From NCBI RefSeq assembly GCF_004361735.1, contig NZ_SNVV01000028.1:1-54887 (forward strand): DNA of 54,887 nucleotides, in the 5' to 3' direction. The translations under genes and the position numbers were made by a program. The stretch comes from Azoarcus indigens. Lineage in GTDB: Bacteria; Pseudomonadota; Gammaproteobacteria; Burkholderiales; Rhodocyclaceae. Of this stretch, positions 41,053 to 49,523 are shown one piece after another; the first letter of the stretch is position 1; each line of letters begins with the position of its first letter. The notes under the pieces were generated by a model, which had not been told where the DNA came from, ran no database searches, and worked only from the letters and a program-made list of their open reading frames with translations.

Positions 41053-42327
41053 ATGCAAGCACGTCTCCCCAACTTCATCGATCTGTTGCTGGATGCGGTT
41101 TTCGTCGTAGACGAGCAAGGGCGCGTCGCCTTCGTCAGCGCCGCATGCGAGCGCATCCTCGGCTATACCCCGCAGGAGCTCCTGGGCCAGTCCCTGCTCG
41201 ACCTGATACTGCCGGAGGACAGGGCGCGGACGGTGGCCGAGATGGCGCGGGTGAGCTCGGGGGAGGCGCGCATCGGCTTCGAGAACCGCTACCGCCACCG
41301 CGACGGCCGCACGGTGCATCTCACCTGGTCCGCACGCTGGGTGGAGGGCGAGCGCCTGCGCATCGGCGTCGCCCGCGACGTGACCGAGCTGAAGCGGGCG
41401 GAAGCGCTGCAGGCAGCGGTCTACGCGGTGTCGGAGGCCGCGCAGAACGCCTCCGGGCTGGACGGGCTGCTGCCGGAGCTGCATCGCATCGTCGCCGCGC
41501 TGGTGCCGGTGGCGGCGATGGCGGTGGCCACCTGCGACGAGGCCGGCGGTGCGCTGGATTTCGTCTATCGGCAAGGCTGGCAGGCGGGTGAAGGGGCCGG
41601 GTTCCCGGTGGGGCGCGAGCACTGCCTGCGCGCCATGCGGGACGCTCAGCCGCTGCTGCTGGAGGGGGACGCGCCGGGTGCCGGCTGCGCGCTGCTGATG
41701 CCGTTGGCCACGCGTAACGGGCCAGTCGGCCTGGCGGTGCTGCGCAGCCCGGCGGGCCTCGGCTACGAAGAGAAGGCGCGCGAGCTGCTGGCCTTCGTCG
41801 CCGGCCAGGTGGCCATCGCCATCGAGCGCGCCCGGCTCAAGGCGGACCTGCTGCAGGCGGCGATGTACGACGAGCTGACCCGCCTGCCCAACCGCCGCCT
41901 GCTCTACGACCGCTGCCGCCAGGCACTCGCCCGCTGCCGCCGCCACCAGGCGCGGCTGGCGCTGCTGTACGTGGACGTGGATGACTTCAAGCAGGTCAAC
42001 GACAGCTTCGGCCACGCCAGCGGTGACTTGCTGCTGCGCGAGTTCGCCGGCCGCCTGGCCGGGGCGGTGCGCGCCAGCGATACCGTGGCGAGGCTGGCGG
42101 GCGACGAATTCGTGGTGCTGATGGAGGACGTCGGCGGGGAAAGCGACGCCGCGGCGGTGGTGTTGAAGATCCGCGAGGCCCTGGCGCCGGCGGTGCTGGT
42201 GGAAGGCGGCAGCGTTCATATCAGCGCCAGCATTGGCATCGCGCTCTACCCGGAGCATGGCGACGACGTCGAGCCCCTGCTGCGCCACGCCGACCGCGCG
42301 ATGTACGGGGCGAAGAAGGCCGGCTGA
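41053..42327 (+). CDS. PAS-GAF-GGDEF diguanylate cyclase
   Basis: 424 aa soluble c-di-GMP synthase candidate. PAS domain about 5-115 (DLLLDAVFVVDEQGRVAFVSAACERILGYTPQELLGQSLLDLI, RIGVARDVTELKRAE), GAF domain about 125-265, GGDEF domain about 275-424 (YDELTRLPNRRLLYDR, LYVDVDDFKQVNDSFGH). The active loop reads AGDEF at 349-353, an accepted variant of GGDEF, so it should be active. ISASIGIALYPEHG and ADRAMYGAKKAG close the domain. There is no EAL domain and no membrane segment. No partner gene is adjacent; the upstream gene is divergent. Confidence 0.93.
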   Translation: MQARLPNFIDLLLDAVFVVDEQGRVAFVSAACERILGYTPQELLGQSLLDLILPEDRARTVAEMARVSSGEARIGFENRYRHRDGRTVHLTWSARWVEGERLRIGVARDVTELKRAEALQAAVYAVSEAAQNASGLDGLLPELHRIVAALVPVAAMAVATCDEAGGALDFVYRQGWQAGEGAGFPVGREHCLRAMRDAQPLLLEGDAPGAGCALLMPLATRNGPVGLAVLRSPAGLGYEEKARELLAFVAGQVAIAIERARLKADLLQAAMYDELTRLPNRRLLYDRCRQALARCRRHQARLALLYVDVDDFKQVNDSFGHASGDLLLREFAGRLAGAVRASDTVARLAGDEFVVLMEDVGGESDAAAVVLKIREALAPAVLVEGGSVHISASIGIALYPEHGDDVEPLLRHADRAMYGAKKAG

Positions 42328-42355
42328 GCCTCGCCGGCCGCCGCCGGGTGCCCGG

Positions 42356-43129
42356 CTAGATTGCGAAACGGCCGATCAGCACCGCACCGCTCACCACCAG
42401 CAGCCCGTTCAGGAGCATGAAGAGTTGCGCGCGGCTGATGCGCAGGTCGATGTGATGGCCGGCATGGACGCCCAGCGCCATCGCCGGCACGAAAAGCAGC
42501 GCCGTCTTCAGCAGCGCGAGGTCCACCAGGCCGACCGACAGGCACAGCAGGATGCGCCAGGCGGTGGAGAGGGCGATGAGCAGCGCCTGGGTGGCGCGGA
42601 AGGCATCGCGGCTTTCCAGCCGGCGTTCCAGGTAGGCGGCGTAGATGAAGCCGCCGCTGCCGAACAGGCCGCCGAGCACGCCGCCCAGCAGACCCTTGCC
42701 GAGCGCCGCGTACGGCCGCTCCGGCTGCCCGGCCGGCGGGCTGCTGCGCGCCAGCAGGCCCCTGGCGCCCTGCCAGATCACGAACAGCCCCAGTGCCAGC
42801 GCCATCCAGGTCAGCGGCAGGCGGGCGAGGAAGAGCACGCCGACGACCTGCCCCAGCAGCATGCCGGGAAAGAGGCGGCCGAATTCCCGCCAGGCCACCG
42901 CCTTGCGCACCCGCCAGCCGCGCAGCGAGGAGCCGGCGCAGTCCAGCATGGCCAGCATCGGGATGACCTTGGCCACTGGCATCACCATCGCCAGCGGCGC
43001 GCTCGCCATCAGCGCGGAGCCGAAGCCGACCAGGGTGAGCACCGCGTAGGCGAGCACGACGGCGGCGAAGGCGAGCAGGAGCAGCGCCGGGTGGTCGGTG
43101 AAAGCGGAAAACACAGTCGTATCGGTCAT
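42356..43129 (-). CDS. TauE/SafE (TSUP) family permease
   Basis: 257 aa, about eight hydrophobic segments. LTLVGFGSALMASAPLAMVMPVAKVIPMLAMLD is the first conserved block, and GLLGGVLGGLFGSGGFIYAAYL the second (family G-x-G-G-x-x-G repeats). This family exports or imports sulfur-containing organic anions. Divergent from a LysR gene with 94 bases between them, a usual regulator/permease pair. Confidence 0.88.
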   Translation of the reverse strand: MTDTTVFSAFTDHPALLLLAFAAVVLAYAVLTLVGFGSALMASAPLAMVMPVAKVIPMLAMLDCAGSSLRGWRVRKAVAWREFGRLFPGMLLGQVVGVLFLARLPLTWMALALGLFVIWQGARGLLARSSPPAGQPERPYAALGKGLLGGVLGGLFGSGGFIYAAYLERRLESRDAFRATQALLIALSTAWRILLCLSVGLVDLALLKTALLFVPAMALGVHAGHHIDLRISRAQLFMLLNGLLVVSGAVLIGRFAI

Positions 43130-43223
43130 GGAACGAAGTCCAGCGGTACAGGGGCTTCCATTCTCGGAAGTGGCTGGATATAAGACAAATACCGATTTTT
43201 CTCGCTATCCATGCCGAAACGGA

Positions 43224-44114
43224 ATGCCTAGCCTCAAGCAGATACGCTATTTCCTCGCCGTGGCCGACCTGGGCGGTTTCACCCAGGCAGCGGCCGCGCT
43301 CTTCGTCGCCCAGCCCGCCTTGAGCCGGCAGATCGCCCAGCTGGAAGAAGAGCTGGGCTTCCAGCTTTTCGAGCGCGAACCGCGGGGCGTGCGGCTCACG
43401 CCGGCGGGCGCGGTGTACCGGAGCAGGGTGGGTTCGGTGCACAACCTGCTGGCCGCGGCGGCGGAAGAGGGCGGGCAACTGGCGCGTGGGGAGGCGGGCG
43501 TGCTGCGCCTGCTGCACTCCAGTTCGGTGCCGGCGCGCAGCCTGATGCCGGCGCTGGACCGTTTCCTGCAGCGCTGCCCCGGCGCCCGCATCGACCTGGA
43601 CCGCATCGCTTCCGAGACCCAGATCGGCGAGGTGGCCGGCGGCCGGGCGGACCTCGGCATCATCCGCCTGCCGGTGCTCAGGCGCGATCCGGCGGTGCGC
43701 TTCCTGGAACTGCCGGCCGAGCGGCTGTGGGTGGCGCTGCCGGAGGCGCATGCGCTGGCGGAGCGGGAGGCGCTGGCCGTCGCCGACCTGCGCGAGCAGC
43801 CCTTCGTCACCGCCGTCCACCTGGAGCGCGGCGGCCTCGCCCGGTTGGTGACCGACCTCTGCCTCAGCCGCGGCTTCGTGCCGGCCACCGCCCGCATCAT
43901 CTCGCGCAAGACGTCCATGCTGGACCTGGTGGCCGCCGGCTATGGCATCGCGGTGGTGCCGGAGCGGATGACCACGCTGCATCCCAAGGGCATCCGCTAC
44001 CTGCCGCTGCGCGACAGGGAGGCCCGCGGCCTCAGCGCGCTGGTGCTGCCGCAGCAGGCGACGCCGCTGGCGCAGGCCTTCGCGGACATCGTGCTGGGAA
44101 TGGCAGCCGGCTGA
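43224..44114 (+). CDS. LysR-family regulator (TSUP-linked)
   Basis: 296 aa from the ATG at 43224 (MPSLKQIRYFLAVADLGGF). The N-terminal winged HTH reads FTQAAAALFVAQPALSRQIAQLEEELGFQLFEREPRGVRLTPAG, followed by the periplasmic-binding-like effector domain (GVLRLLHSSSVPARSLMPALDRFL, GGRADLGIIRLPVL, LVAAGYGIAVVPERMT). It is divergent from the permease gene, which it probably controls, and its stop is four bases from the stop of another LysR gene. Confidence 0.93.
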   Translation: MPSLKQIRYFLAVADLGGFTQAAAALFVAQPALSRQIAQLEEELGFQLFEREPRGVRLTPAGAVYRSRVGSVHNLLAAAAEEGGQLARGEAGVLRLLHSSSVPARSLMPALDRFLQRCPGARIDLDRIASETQIGEVAGGRADLGIIRLPVLRRDPAVRFLELPAERLWVALPEAHALAEREALAVADLREQPFVTAVHLERGGLARLVTDLCLSRGFVPATARIISRKTSMLDLVAAGYGIAVVPERMTTLHPKGIRYLPLRDREARGLSALVLPQQATPLAQAFADIVLGMAAG

Positions 44115-44118
44115 GCGC

Positions 44119-45051
44119 TCAGTCCACCGCCGGATAGCGGCTCATGATCTGGAAGATCACCCCGCGCAGCCAGCGGTGCGCCGGATCGTTCTGCCAGCGC
44201 GGATGCCACAGGGAATGGAGGGTGTAGGGCACCGCCGGCTCTGGCAGCGGGAACTGCTTCAGCGGCGAGCCGGGCGTGGCGACGATCTCCGCCAGTTTGG
44301 TCGGCACGGTGGCGATCAGGTCGGAGGATTCCAGCAGCCAGGGCACCGAGAGATAGCCGCCCACCGTGGTCGAGATCCGCCGCCGTATGCCCTTGGGCAG
44401 CAGGGTCATCGTCTCCAGGTAATGGTCGGTGCCGGTCAGCACCGCGACATGCTGCTCGCTCTGGTAGTCGTGCCAGCTCAGGCTCTTCTTCTTCGCCAGC
44501 CGGGGGTGCTGGACCCAGGCCAGCACCCGGTAATCGTGCTGGAACAGGTTCTGGCGATAGAGGTAGGCCGGAATGTCGGAGACGGTGCCCAGGGCCAGTT
44601 CGGCAGTGCCGGTTTCCAGCGCATTCACCATCGCCTCATTGCCCACCCGGTGGCTCTGCAGCGTGCAGCGCGGCGCGTGGGTCTTGAGATAGCGCATCAG
44701 CGGCGGCAGGAAGACGATTTCCGCCATGTCTATCATCGCCAGCGAGAAACTGCGCTGCGCCGCGGCCTGGTCGAAACGGGTGCTGGGCAGCACCTCTCCC
44801 TCCAGCCGGCGCAGCATTTCGTCTATGGGGTCGAAGATGCCCATGGCCTTGGTGGTGGGCAGCATGCTGCTGCCGGCGCGCACGAACAACTCGTCACCGA
44901 AGGTCTCCCGCAGCTTGCGCAGCGAATGGCTGACCGCCGACTGGGTGATGCCCAACTGCCGCCCGGCCGCGCCCACGCTACGCTCCACGTAAATCCAGTA
45001 GAAGACCCGCAGCAGGTTCAGGTCGAGCTGGGATGTATGAGTATTAGTCAT
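44119..45051 (-). CDS. LysR-family regulator of the Rieske oxygenase locus
   Basis: 310 aa from the ATG at 45049-45051 (MTNTHTSQLDLNLLRVFYWIYVERS). HTH: SVGAAGRQLGITQSAVSHSLRKLRETFGDELFVRAGSSMLPT, of the NahR/NodD-type subgroup (DLNLLRVF start). The effector domain includes FSLAMIDMAEIVFLPPLMRYLKTHAP and ETGTAELALGTVSDIP. The long frame upstream is not protein-like. It is divergent from the Rieske oxygenase gene and likely controls it with an aromatic inducer. Confidence 0.92.
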   Translation of the reverse strand: MTNTHTSQLDLNLLRVFYWIYVERSVGAAGRQLGITQSAVSHSLRKLRETFGDELFVRAGSSMLPTTKAMGIFDPIDEMLRRLEGEVLPSTRFDQAAAQRSFSLAMIDMAEIVFLPPLMRYLKTHAPRCTLQSHRVGNEAMVNALETGTAELALGTVSDIPAYLYRQNLFQHDYRVLAWVQHPRLAKKKSLSWHDYQSEQHVAVLTGTDHYLETMTLLPKGIRRRISTTVGGYLSVPWLLESSDLIATVPTKLAEIVATPGSPLKQFPLPEPAVPYTLHSLWHPRWQNDPAHRWLRGVIFQIMSRYPAVD

Positions 45052-45156
45052 TTTGATCTTGATGTAGATTAATTTGAATAATACCCGTCCGGCTTCGAGA
45101 ATGTCCTCAAAGCAATGAAGACAGTGACAACTGTTCATGCCTGGAGGAGACAAGCG
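45052..45156. promoter_or_regulatory. Divergent LysR/oxygenase promoter
   Basis: 105 bases, AT-rich at 45055-45090 (TTGATCTTGATGTAGATTAA, then TTTGAATAATACC). The ATTAA...TTTGAAT/ATTAATTTGAAT stretch has the dyad style of LysR boxes. GGAGGAGA at 45142-45149 is the ribosome site of the oxygenase gene. Confidence 0.4.
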
Positions 45157-46206
45157 ATGTATGTGAAGAACTGCTGGTACGTGGCGGCGTGGGACAAGGA
45201 GGTGCCGGCCGAGGGTTTCCTGACGCGCACCGTCTGCGACATTCCGCTGGTGCTGTGGCGGGACGACAAGGGCGAAGTGGTGGTGATGGAGGACCGCTGC
45301 TGTCATCGCGGCGCGCCGCTGTCGCTTGGTCGCAAGGAGGGCGGCAACTGCGTGCGCTGCATGTACCACGGCCTGGTGTTCGACCGCAGCGGCCAGTGCG
45401 TTTCCGCGCCGGCGCAGAAAGCGATTCCGCCCAGCCTGAAGGTACGCAGCTTCGCCGCGGTGGAGTCGCACCGCTGGGTGTGGATCTGGATGGGCGCGGC
45501 GGAAGAGGCGGATGCCAGCCTGATACCGGACACCCATCTGCTGGACGATCCGGCGTGGAAGTCCCGCGACGGCTACATCCACTACGACGTCAATTACCTG
45601 CTGATCACCGACAACCTGCTGGACTTCTCCCACCTGCCTTTCCTGCATCCGACCACGCTGGGCGGCTCCACCGACTACGCGGCGGTGCTGCCCACGGTGG
45701 AGCGGCGCAGCCGCAGCCTGATGCTGAAGAAGGTGGTGCGCGACACCGAGGCGCCGGGCTATTCGCGCAAGTTCGGCGACTATCCGGCCGACACCAAGGT
45801 GGATCGCTGGATGTTCTATGAATTCCTGGTGCCCGGCGTGCTGCTGATGGACGCCGGCATGGTGCCGGCCGGCATGCCCTTCGACGACGGCCGGCGGGAG
45901 AAGGCCATCGAGTTCCGCGGCTTCCAGGCGCTGACGCCGGAGCGGGAGGGCTCCACCCACTACTTCTTCGCCCACGCCCACAACTTCCTCACCGACCAGC
46001 CGGAGGTGACCGACGCCATCCACCAGGGCGTCATCACCGCCTTCGAGGAGGACCGCGAGATGATCATGGGCCAGCACCGCAACCTGGCGCTGGACCCCGG
46101 CTTCAAGATGCAGCCGCTGACGGTGGATGCCGCGCTCGGCCAGTTCCGCTGGCTCATCGACAGCCTGATCCGCAAGGAAACGGCGAAGGCGCGCGACGCC
46201 GCCTGA
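45157..46206 (+). CDS. Rieske non-haem iron oxygenase, VanA-like
   Basis: Terminal oxygenase component, 349 aa, the size of single-component-alpha enzymes such as vanillate O-demethylase VanA. The start ATG at 45157 follows GGAGGAGACAAGCG. Rieske 2Fe-2S ligands: Cys48-x-His50 (DRCCHRG, where CPH is more usual) and Cys68-x-x-His71 (CMYHG). Mononuclear iron site: Asp156, His159, His164 in NLLDFSHLPFLHPTTLG, with the family's D(N)LLD-x-SH pattern. The C-terminus carries DREMIMGQHRN. Its electrons should come from the reductase encoded at 47538-48491. The substrate is not proven; O-demethylation or hydroxylation of an aromatic acid is inferred. Confidence 0.93.
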   Translation: MYVKNCWYVAAWDKEVPAEGFLTRTVCDIPLVLWRDDKGEVVVMEDRCCHRGAPLSLGRKEGGNCVRCMYHGLVFDRSGQCVSAPAQKAIPPSLKVRSFAAVESHRWVWIWMGAAEEADASLIPDTHLLDDPAWKSRDGYIHYDVNYLLITDNLLDFSHLPFLHPTTLGGSTDYAAVLPTVERRSRSLMLKKVVRDTEAPGYSRKFGDYPADTKVDRWMFYEFLVPGVLLMDAGMVPAGMPFDDGRREKAIEFRGFQALTPEREGSTHYFFAHAHNFLTDQPEVTDAIHQGVITAFEEDREMIMGQHRNLALDPGFKMQPLTVDAALGQFRWLIDSLIRKETAKARDAA

Positions 46207-46235
46207 AGGCGTGCCGGCTGCCTGCGCGCTTGCCT

Positions 46236-46263
46236 CGATGCGCCGCCATGCGGCGGCGCATCG
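46236..46263 (+). terminator. Strong stem-loop between oxygenase and binding-protein genes
   Basis: CGATGCGCCGCC pairs perfectly over 12 bp with GGCGGCGCATCG around the loop ATGC, followed by CTTTCCCC. It lies 30 bases past the oxygenase stop. It may reduce read-through or stabilise the upstream mRNA. Confidence 0.6.
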
Positions 46264-46356
46264 CTTTCCCCGCATCCGCAATCCAGTTGACCCAAGCAGA
46301 CGGAGGCCGCCATGCCGGCGGACTTCCGCGATTTCCTTCCCTACCAAGGAGACATC

Positions 46357-47514
46357 ATGAAGGCTCTCGCCTGTGCATTCCTCACCGCCGCCTCGGCGGC
46401 CCTGCTGCCGCTCGCGCCGGTGGCGGCGGCGGACATCACCGTCGGCATCACCACCTCGGCCACCGGCCCGGCTTCCGCCCTCGGCATTCCGCAGAAGAAC
46501 ACCGTGGCCTTGCTACCGCCGACGCTGGGCGGCTTGCCGGTGCGCTACGTGTTGCTGGACGACGCAACCGATCCCACCCAGGCTTCGAAGAACGCCCGCC
46601 GCTTCGTCGAGGAGAACAAGGTGGACGTGGTGCTCGGCTCCTCCACCGTATCCAACACGCTGGCGCTGGTGGACGTGATCGGCGAGCACAGGACGCCGCT
46701 GATCTCGCTGTCGCCGGTCGTGCTGCCCGCCGAGAAGGAGCGCTGGGTGTTCCGGGTACCGCAGCACAACGGCCTCATGGTGGGCGCGATCGCGGACGAC
46801 ATGAAGGCCGCCGGCGTCGCCAGCGTGGCGATGATCGGTTTTGCCGACCCCTTCGGCGAGGGCTTGATGGGCGAGATGCGCAAGGCGCTGGACGCGCAGG
46901 GCATCAAGGTGCTGCTGGCCGAGAAGTACAACCGCAACGACACCTCGGTGATGGGCCAGGTCATGAAGATCCTCGCCTCGCGGCCGGACGCGGTGCTGGT
47001 GGCCGCCTCCGGCACGCCCTCGGTGCTGCCGCACGTCACCTTGGTGGAGCGCGGCTACAAGGGGCGCATCTACCAGTCCCACGGCGCCATTGGCCGCGAC
47101 GTGCTGCGGGTGGGCGGCAAGGCCATCGAGGGCGGGCTGTATGTCACCGGCCCGGTCGTCGTCGGCAAGCAGCTGCCGGACTCCCATCCGATGAAGCCGG
47201 TGATCCTGGACTATGTGAAGCGCTACGAAGCCCGCTACGGCGCGGATTCCCTGAGCCCGCACGGCGGCCTGGTGTGGGATGCCCACCTGCTGCTGGACGC
47301 CGCCGCGCGGAAGGCGAAGGACAAGGCGGTGCCCGGCACCGCCGAATTCCGCCAGGCGCTGCGCGATGCGCTGGAAGGCACGCGCGACGTGGTCGGTGTG
47401 TACGGGGTTTACAACATGAGCCCCAGCGACCACTTCGGCCATGACGAGCGGGCGCGGGTGCTGGTGAGGGTGGAGAACGGCGCCTACCGGCTGGTCGACA
47501 GTCGCGCGCCCTGA
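46357..47514 (+). CDS. ABC transporter periplasmic binding protein (LivK-type)
   Basis: 385 aa. The ATG at 46357 has AAGGAGA seven bases upstream. Signal peptide MKALACAFLTAASAALLPLAPVAAA, then a type I periplasmic binding fold of the branched-chain amino-acid/aromatic-acid type: DITVGITTSATGPASALGIPQKN, ARRFVEENKVDVVLGSSTVSNT, APLISLSP-like TPLISLSP, RVPQHNGLMVGAIADDMK, GFADPFGEGLMGEM, PDAVLVAASGTPSVLPHV, GGLVWDAHLLLDAAARK. No permease or ATPase genes are adjacent, so it is an orphan component. Placement between oxygenase and reductase suggests it captures the oxygenase substrate. Confidence 0.93.
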   Translation: MKALACAFLTAASAALLPLAPVAAADITVGITTSATGPASALGIPQKNTVALLPPTLGGLPVRYVLLDDATDPTQASKNARRFVEENKVDVVLGSSTVSNTLALVDVIGEHRTPLISLSPVVLPAEKERWVFRVPQHNGLMVGAIADDMKAAGVASVAMIGFADPFGEGLMGEMRKALDAQGIKVLLAEKYNRNDTSVMGQVMKILASRPDAVLVAASGTPSVLPHVTLVERGYKGRIYQSHGAIGRDVLRVGGKAIEGGLYVTGPVVVGKQLPDSHPMKPVILDYVKRYEARYGADSLSPHGGLVWDAHLLLDAAARKAKDKAVPGTAEFRQALRDALEGTRDVVGVYGVYNMSPSDHFGHDERARVLVRVENGAYRLVDSRAP

Positions 47515-47537
47515 GCGTCGCTTGCCAGGGTACTTCG

Positions 47538-48491
47538 ATGCTCAGTGTGCAATTGCAGCGCAAGGAGAAGCTGGCGGACGGCATCGCCGGCTTCACCCTG
47601 GTCGATCCGGCGGGCGGCGAGCTGCCGGCCTTCGCCGCCGGTGCGCATGTCGACGTCCATCTACCCAGCGGGCGCATCCGCCAGTACTCGCTCTGCAATC
47701 CGCCGGCGGAGAGGCTGCACTACCTGCTTGGCGTGCAGCTGGAGGCGCAAGGGCGGGGCGGTTCGGCGGAGATGCACGCGCTGGCGGAGGGCGCGCTGCT
47801 GCAGCTCGGCGGGCCGCGCAATCTCTTCCCGCTGGTGACGCCGCCGGGCAGGACCAGCGTGCTGCTGGCCGGCGGCATCGGCATCACGCCGCTGCTCGCC
47901 ATGGCGCATGCGCTTGCCGCCGAGGGCGGGGATTTCGTGCTGCATTACTGCGCGCGCTCCGCCGGCCGGCAGGCCTTCCGCGAGGCCTTGCAGCAGGCGG
48001 ATTTCGCCGCGCGGGTGAGGCTGCATGCGGACGACGCGGCGGGGCCGGGTTTCGACCCGGTGGCCTTGTATGCCGGCTTGCCGGCGGAGAGCCATGTCTA
48101 CGTCTGCGGTCCCGCCGGCTTCATGGAGGCGATGCTGGCCGCGGCGCGGGCGGCCGGCGTCGCCAATGCCCGCTTGCACCGGGAGTACTTCAGCGCGCCG
48201 GCGGACGCGGTGGCGAAGGAGGGCGGGGCTTTCGTGGTCCGGCTGGCGCAAACCGGGCTGGAGGTGGAAGTGGGTGCGGAAGAATCGGTCGCCGCGGCGC
48301 TGGCGCGGGCTGGTGTGGAGTTGCCGCTGGCCTGCGGGCAGGGCGTCTGCGGCACCTGTCTCACCCCGGTGCTGGAAGGCCGGCCGGAGCACCGCGACAT
48401 CTTCATGAGCGCCGACGAACATGCGCTGAACCGCAGCTTCACGCCGTGCTGCTCGCGCTCCCATACGCCGCTGCTGGTGCTGGATCTCTAG
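47538..48491 (+). CDS. VanB-like ferredoxin/flavin reductase
   Basis: 317 aa class IA reductase for a Rieske oxygenase. FMN domain (HVDVHLPSGRIRQYSLCNPP with the R-x-Y-S flavin motif), NAD domain (LLAGGIGITPLLAMAHAL, HVYVCGPAGFMEAML), C-terminal plant-type 2Fe-2S domain with Cys266, Cys271, Cys274 and Cys304 (CGQGVCGTC ... PCC; spacing 4-2-29 as in the family). It passes NADH electrons to the oxygenase at 45157-46206. It starts 23 bases after the binding-protein gene. Confidence 0.95.
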   Translation: MLSVQLQRKEKLADGIAGFTLVDPAGGELPAFAAGAHVDVHLPSGRIRQYSLCNPPAERLHYLLGVQLEAQGRGGSAEMHALAEGALLQLGGPRNLFPLVTPPGRTSVLLAGGIGITPLLAMAHALAAEGGDFVLHYCARSAGRQAFREALQQADFAARVRLHADDAAGPGFDPVALYAGLPAESHVYVCGPAGFMEAMLAAARAAGVANARLHREYFSAPADAVAKEGGAFVVRLAQTGLEVEVGAEESVAAALARAGVELPLACGQGVCGTCLTPVLEGRPEHRDIFMSADEHALNRSFTPCCSRSHTPLLVLDL

Positions 48492-48561
48492 GCGGGCGGC
48501 AGCGGGTTGAGATGACTGTGGGAGAGGCGGCCGCCGGACAGGCTGCCACCCCAGACCACCC

Positions 48562-49419
48562 TCATCGATACAGCGCCTTGTTGAGCCGGGCGGTGACCGC
48601 TCCCGCTCCGAATTCACCCTCCACCTCGGACTGATGGTCCGCCGCCCAGGCTACCGCGCGTTCGGCGTTGGCGATGCGGCGGTCCAGCAGGTGGCCGTCG
48701 GAGGAGAGCAGTTCGGCGGCGTCGCCGAAGGCCTTGGCCATGTTGTTCAGGGTCTGCACGCCGGCCTCGCGGTTGTTGGCGAGGGCGCTGTCGAAGGCGG
48801 CTTCGTCGAAGGTGAGCTGGCCGTCGGGGGTGAAGGTGACGCCCATGTCGGTGAGGCCGAGGGCGTAGCCGCCGTGGCCGGCGCCGTGGAAGATGGAGCC
48901 GACTTCGCGGCGCAGCGAGAAGCGGGCGACTTCGCCGGCCTGGTTGTCGTCCAGCAGGGCACCGTCCTCGAAGTAGGGGTCAAACTCGCTGTCCCAGGCG
49001 TTGTAGCGGGTGATGAAGTCCTGCAGCGCGGCCTTGATGTCGCCGTCGCTGCTGCTGGCGTCCAGCTTGCCCAGGCCGTCGCTGGCCTCGCCCAGCTCGG
49101 CCATGCGGGCGCGCAGTTGGGTGAGCACCTCGGCTTCGTCGCCTATCGCCTCGACGCGGGCGTTGTAGCGTTTCATGAAGGCGCTGTTGCTGGCTTCCAG
49201 CTGGGAGAGCACCGAGTTGAGCTGGGAGGTGCTGTTTCCCAGCAGGCTGCCCATGCCGCTGGCCGCGCTGCTGGTGCCGGCGCCGGAGATCAGCGCGGTC
49301 TGGGCGTTGAGCAGCGTGGTCATGAAGTCGGTGGTGCTGCCGGAACTGCGGCCGCTGCTCGATCCGTTGGTGAGCGTGGCGAGCGCGTTGAGGCGGAAGG
49401 CGGCGAGGTCGAGGTCCAT
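48562..49419 (-). CDS. Orphan FliD-like (flagellar cap C-domain-like) protein
   Basis: 285 aa. The ATG at 49417-49419 has GGAG six bases upstream. The N-terminal part is low-complexity Ser/Gly/Thr (TNGSSSGRSSGSTTDFMTTLLNAQTALISG). The middle is helical (SQLNSVLSQLEASNSAFMKRYNARVEAIGDEAEVLTQLRARM). The C-terminal part resembles the FliD C-terminal domain: ALQDFITRYNAWDSEF, GGYALGLTDMGVTFTPDGQLTFDEAAFDSALANN, then LLSSDGHLLDRRIANAERAV. There is no signal peptide or flagellar genes nearby. The match is by eye, and the function is unknown. Confidence 0.65.
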   Translation of the reverse strand: MDLDLAAFRLNALATLTNGSSSGRSSGSTTDFMTTLLNAQTALISGAGTSSAASGMGSLLGNSTSQLNSVLSQLEASNSAFMKRYNARVEAIGDEAEVLTQLRARMAELGEASDGLGKLDASSSDGDIKAALQDFITRYNAWDSEFDPYFEDGALLDDNQAGEVARFSLRREVGSIFHGAGHGGYALGLTDMGVTFTPDGQLTFDEAAFDSALANNREAGVQTLNNMAKAFGDAAELLSSDGHLLDRRIANAERAVAWAADHQSEVEGEFGAGAVTARLNKALYR

Positions 49420-49523
49420 GGCGGGCTCCGGAAAAAGGCGAGACTTGCTTCAGTCTAGCAGCCGCCCGCCGGCATGGCCGTGGCAAAGGCCATGGCCACG
49501 CCCCGCGCCCCGTGCGCCGGGTT

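Noticed and set aside
44119-46347. A 742-codon frame containing the LysR regulator
   Set aside because: Only the part from 45051 downwards is LysR-like; the rest is antisense to the Rieske oxygenase gene.
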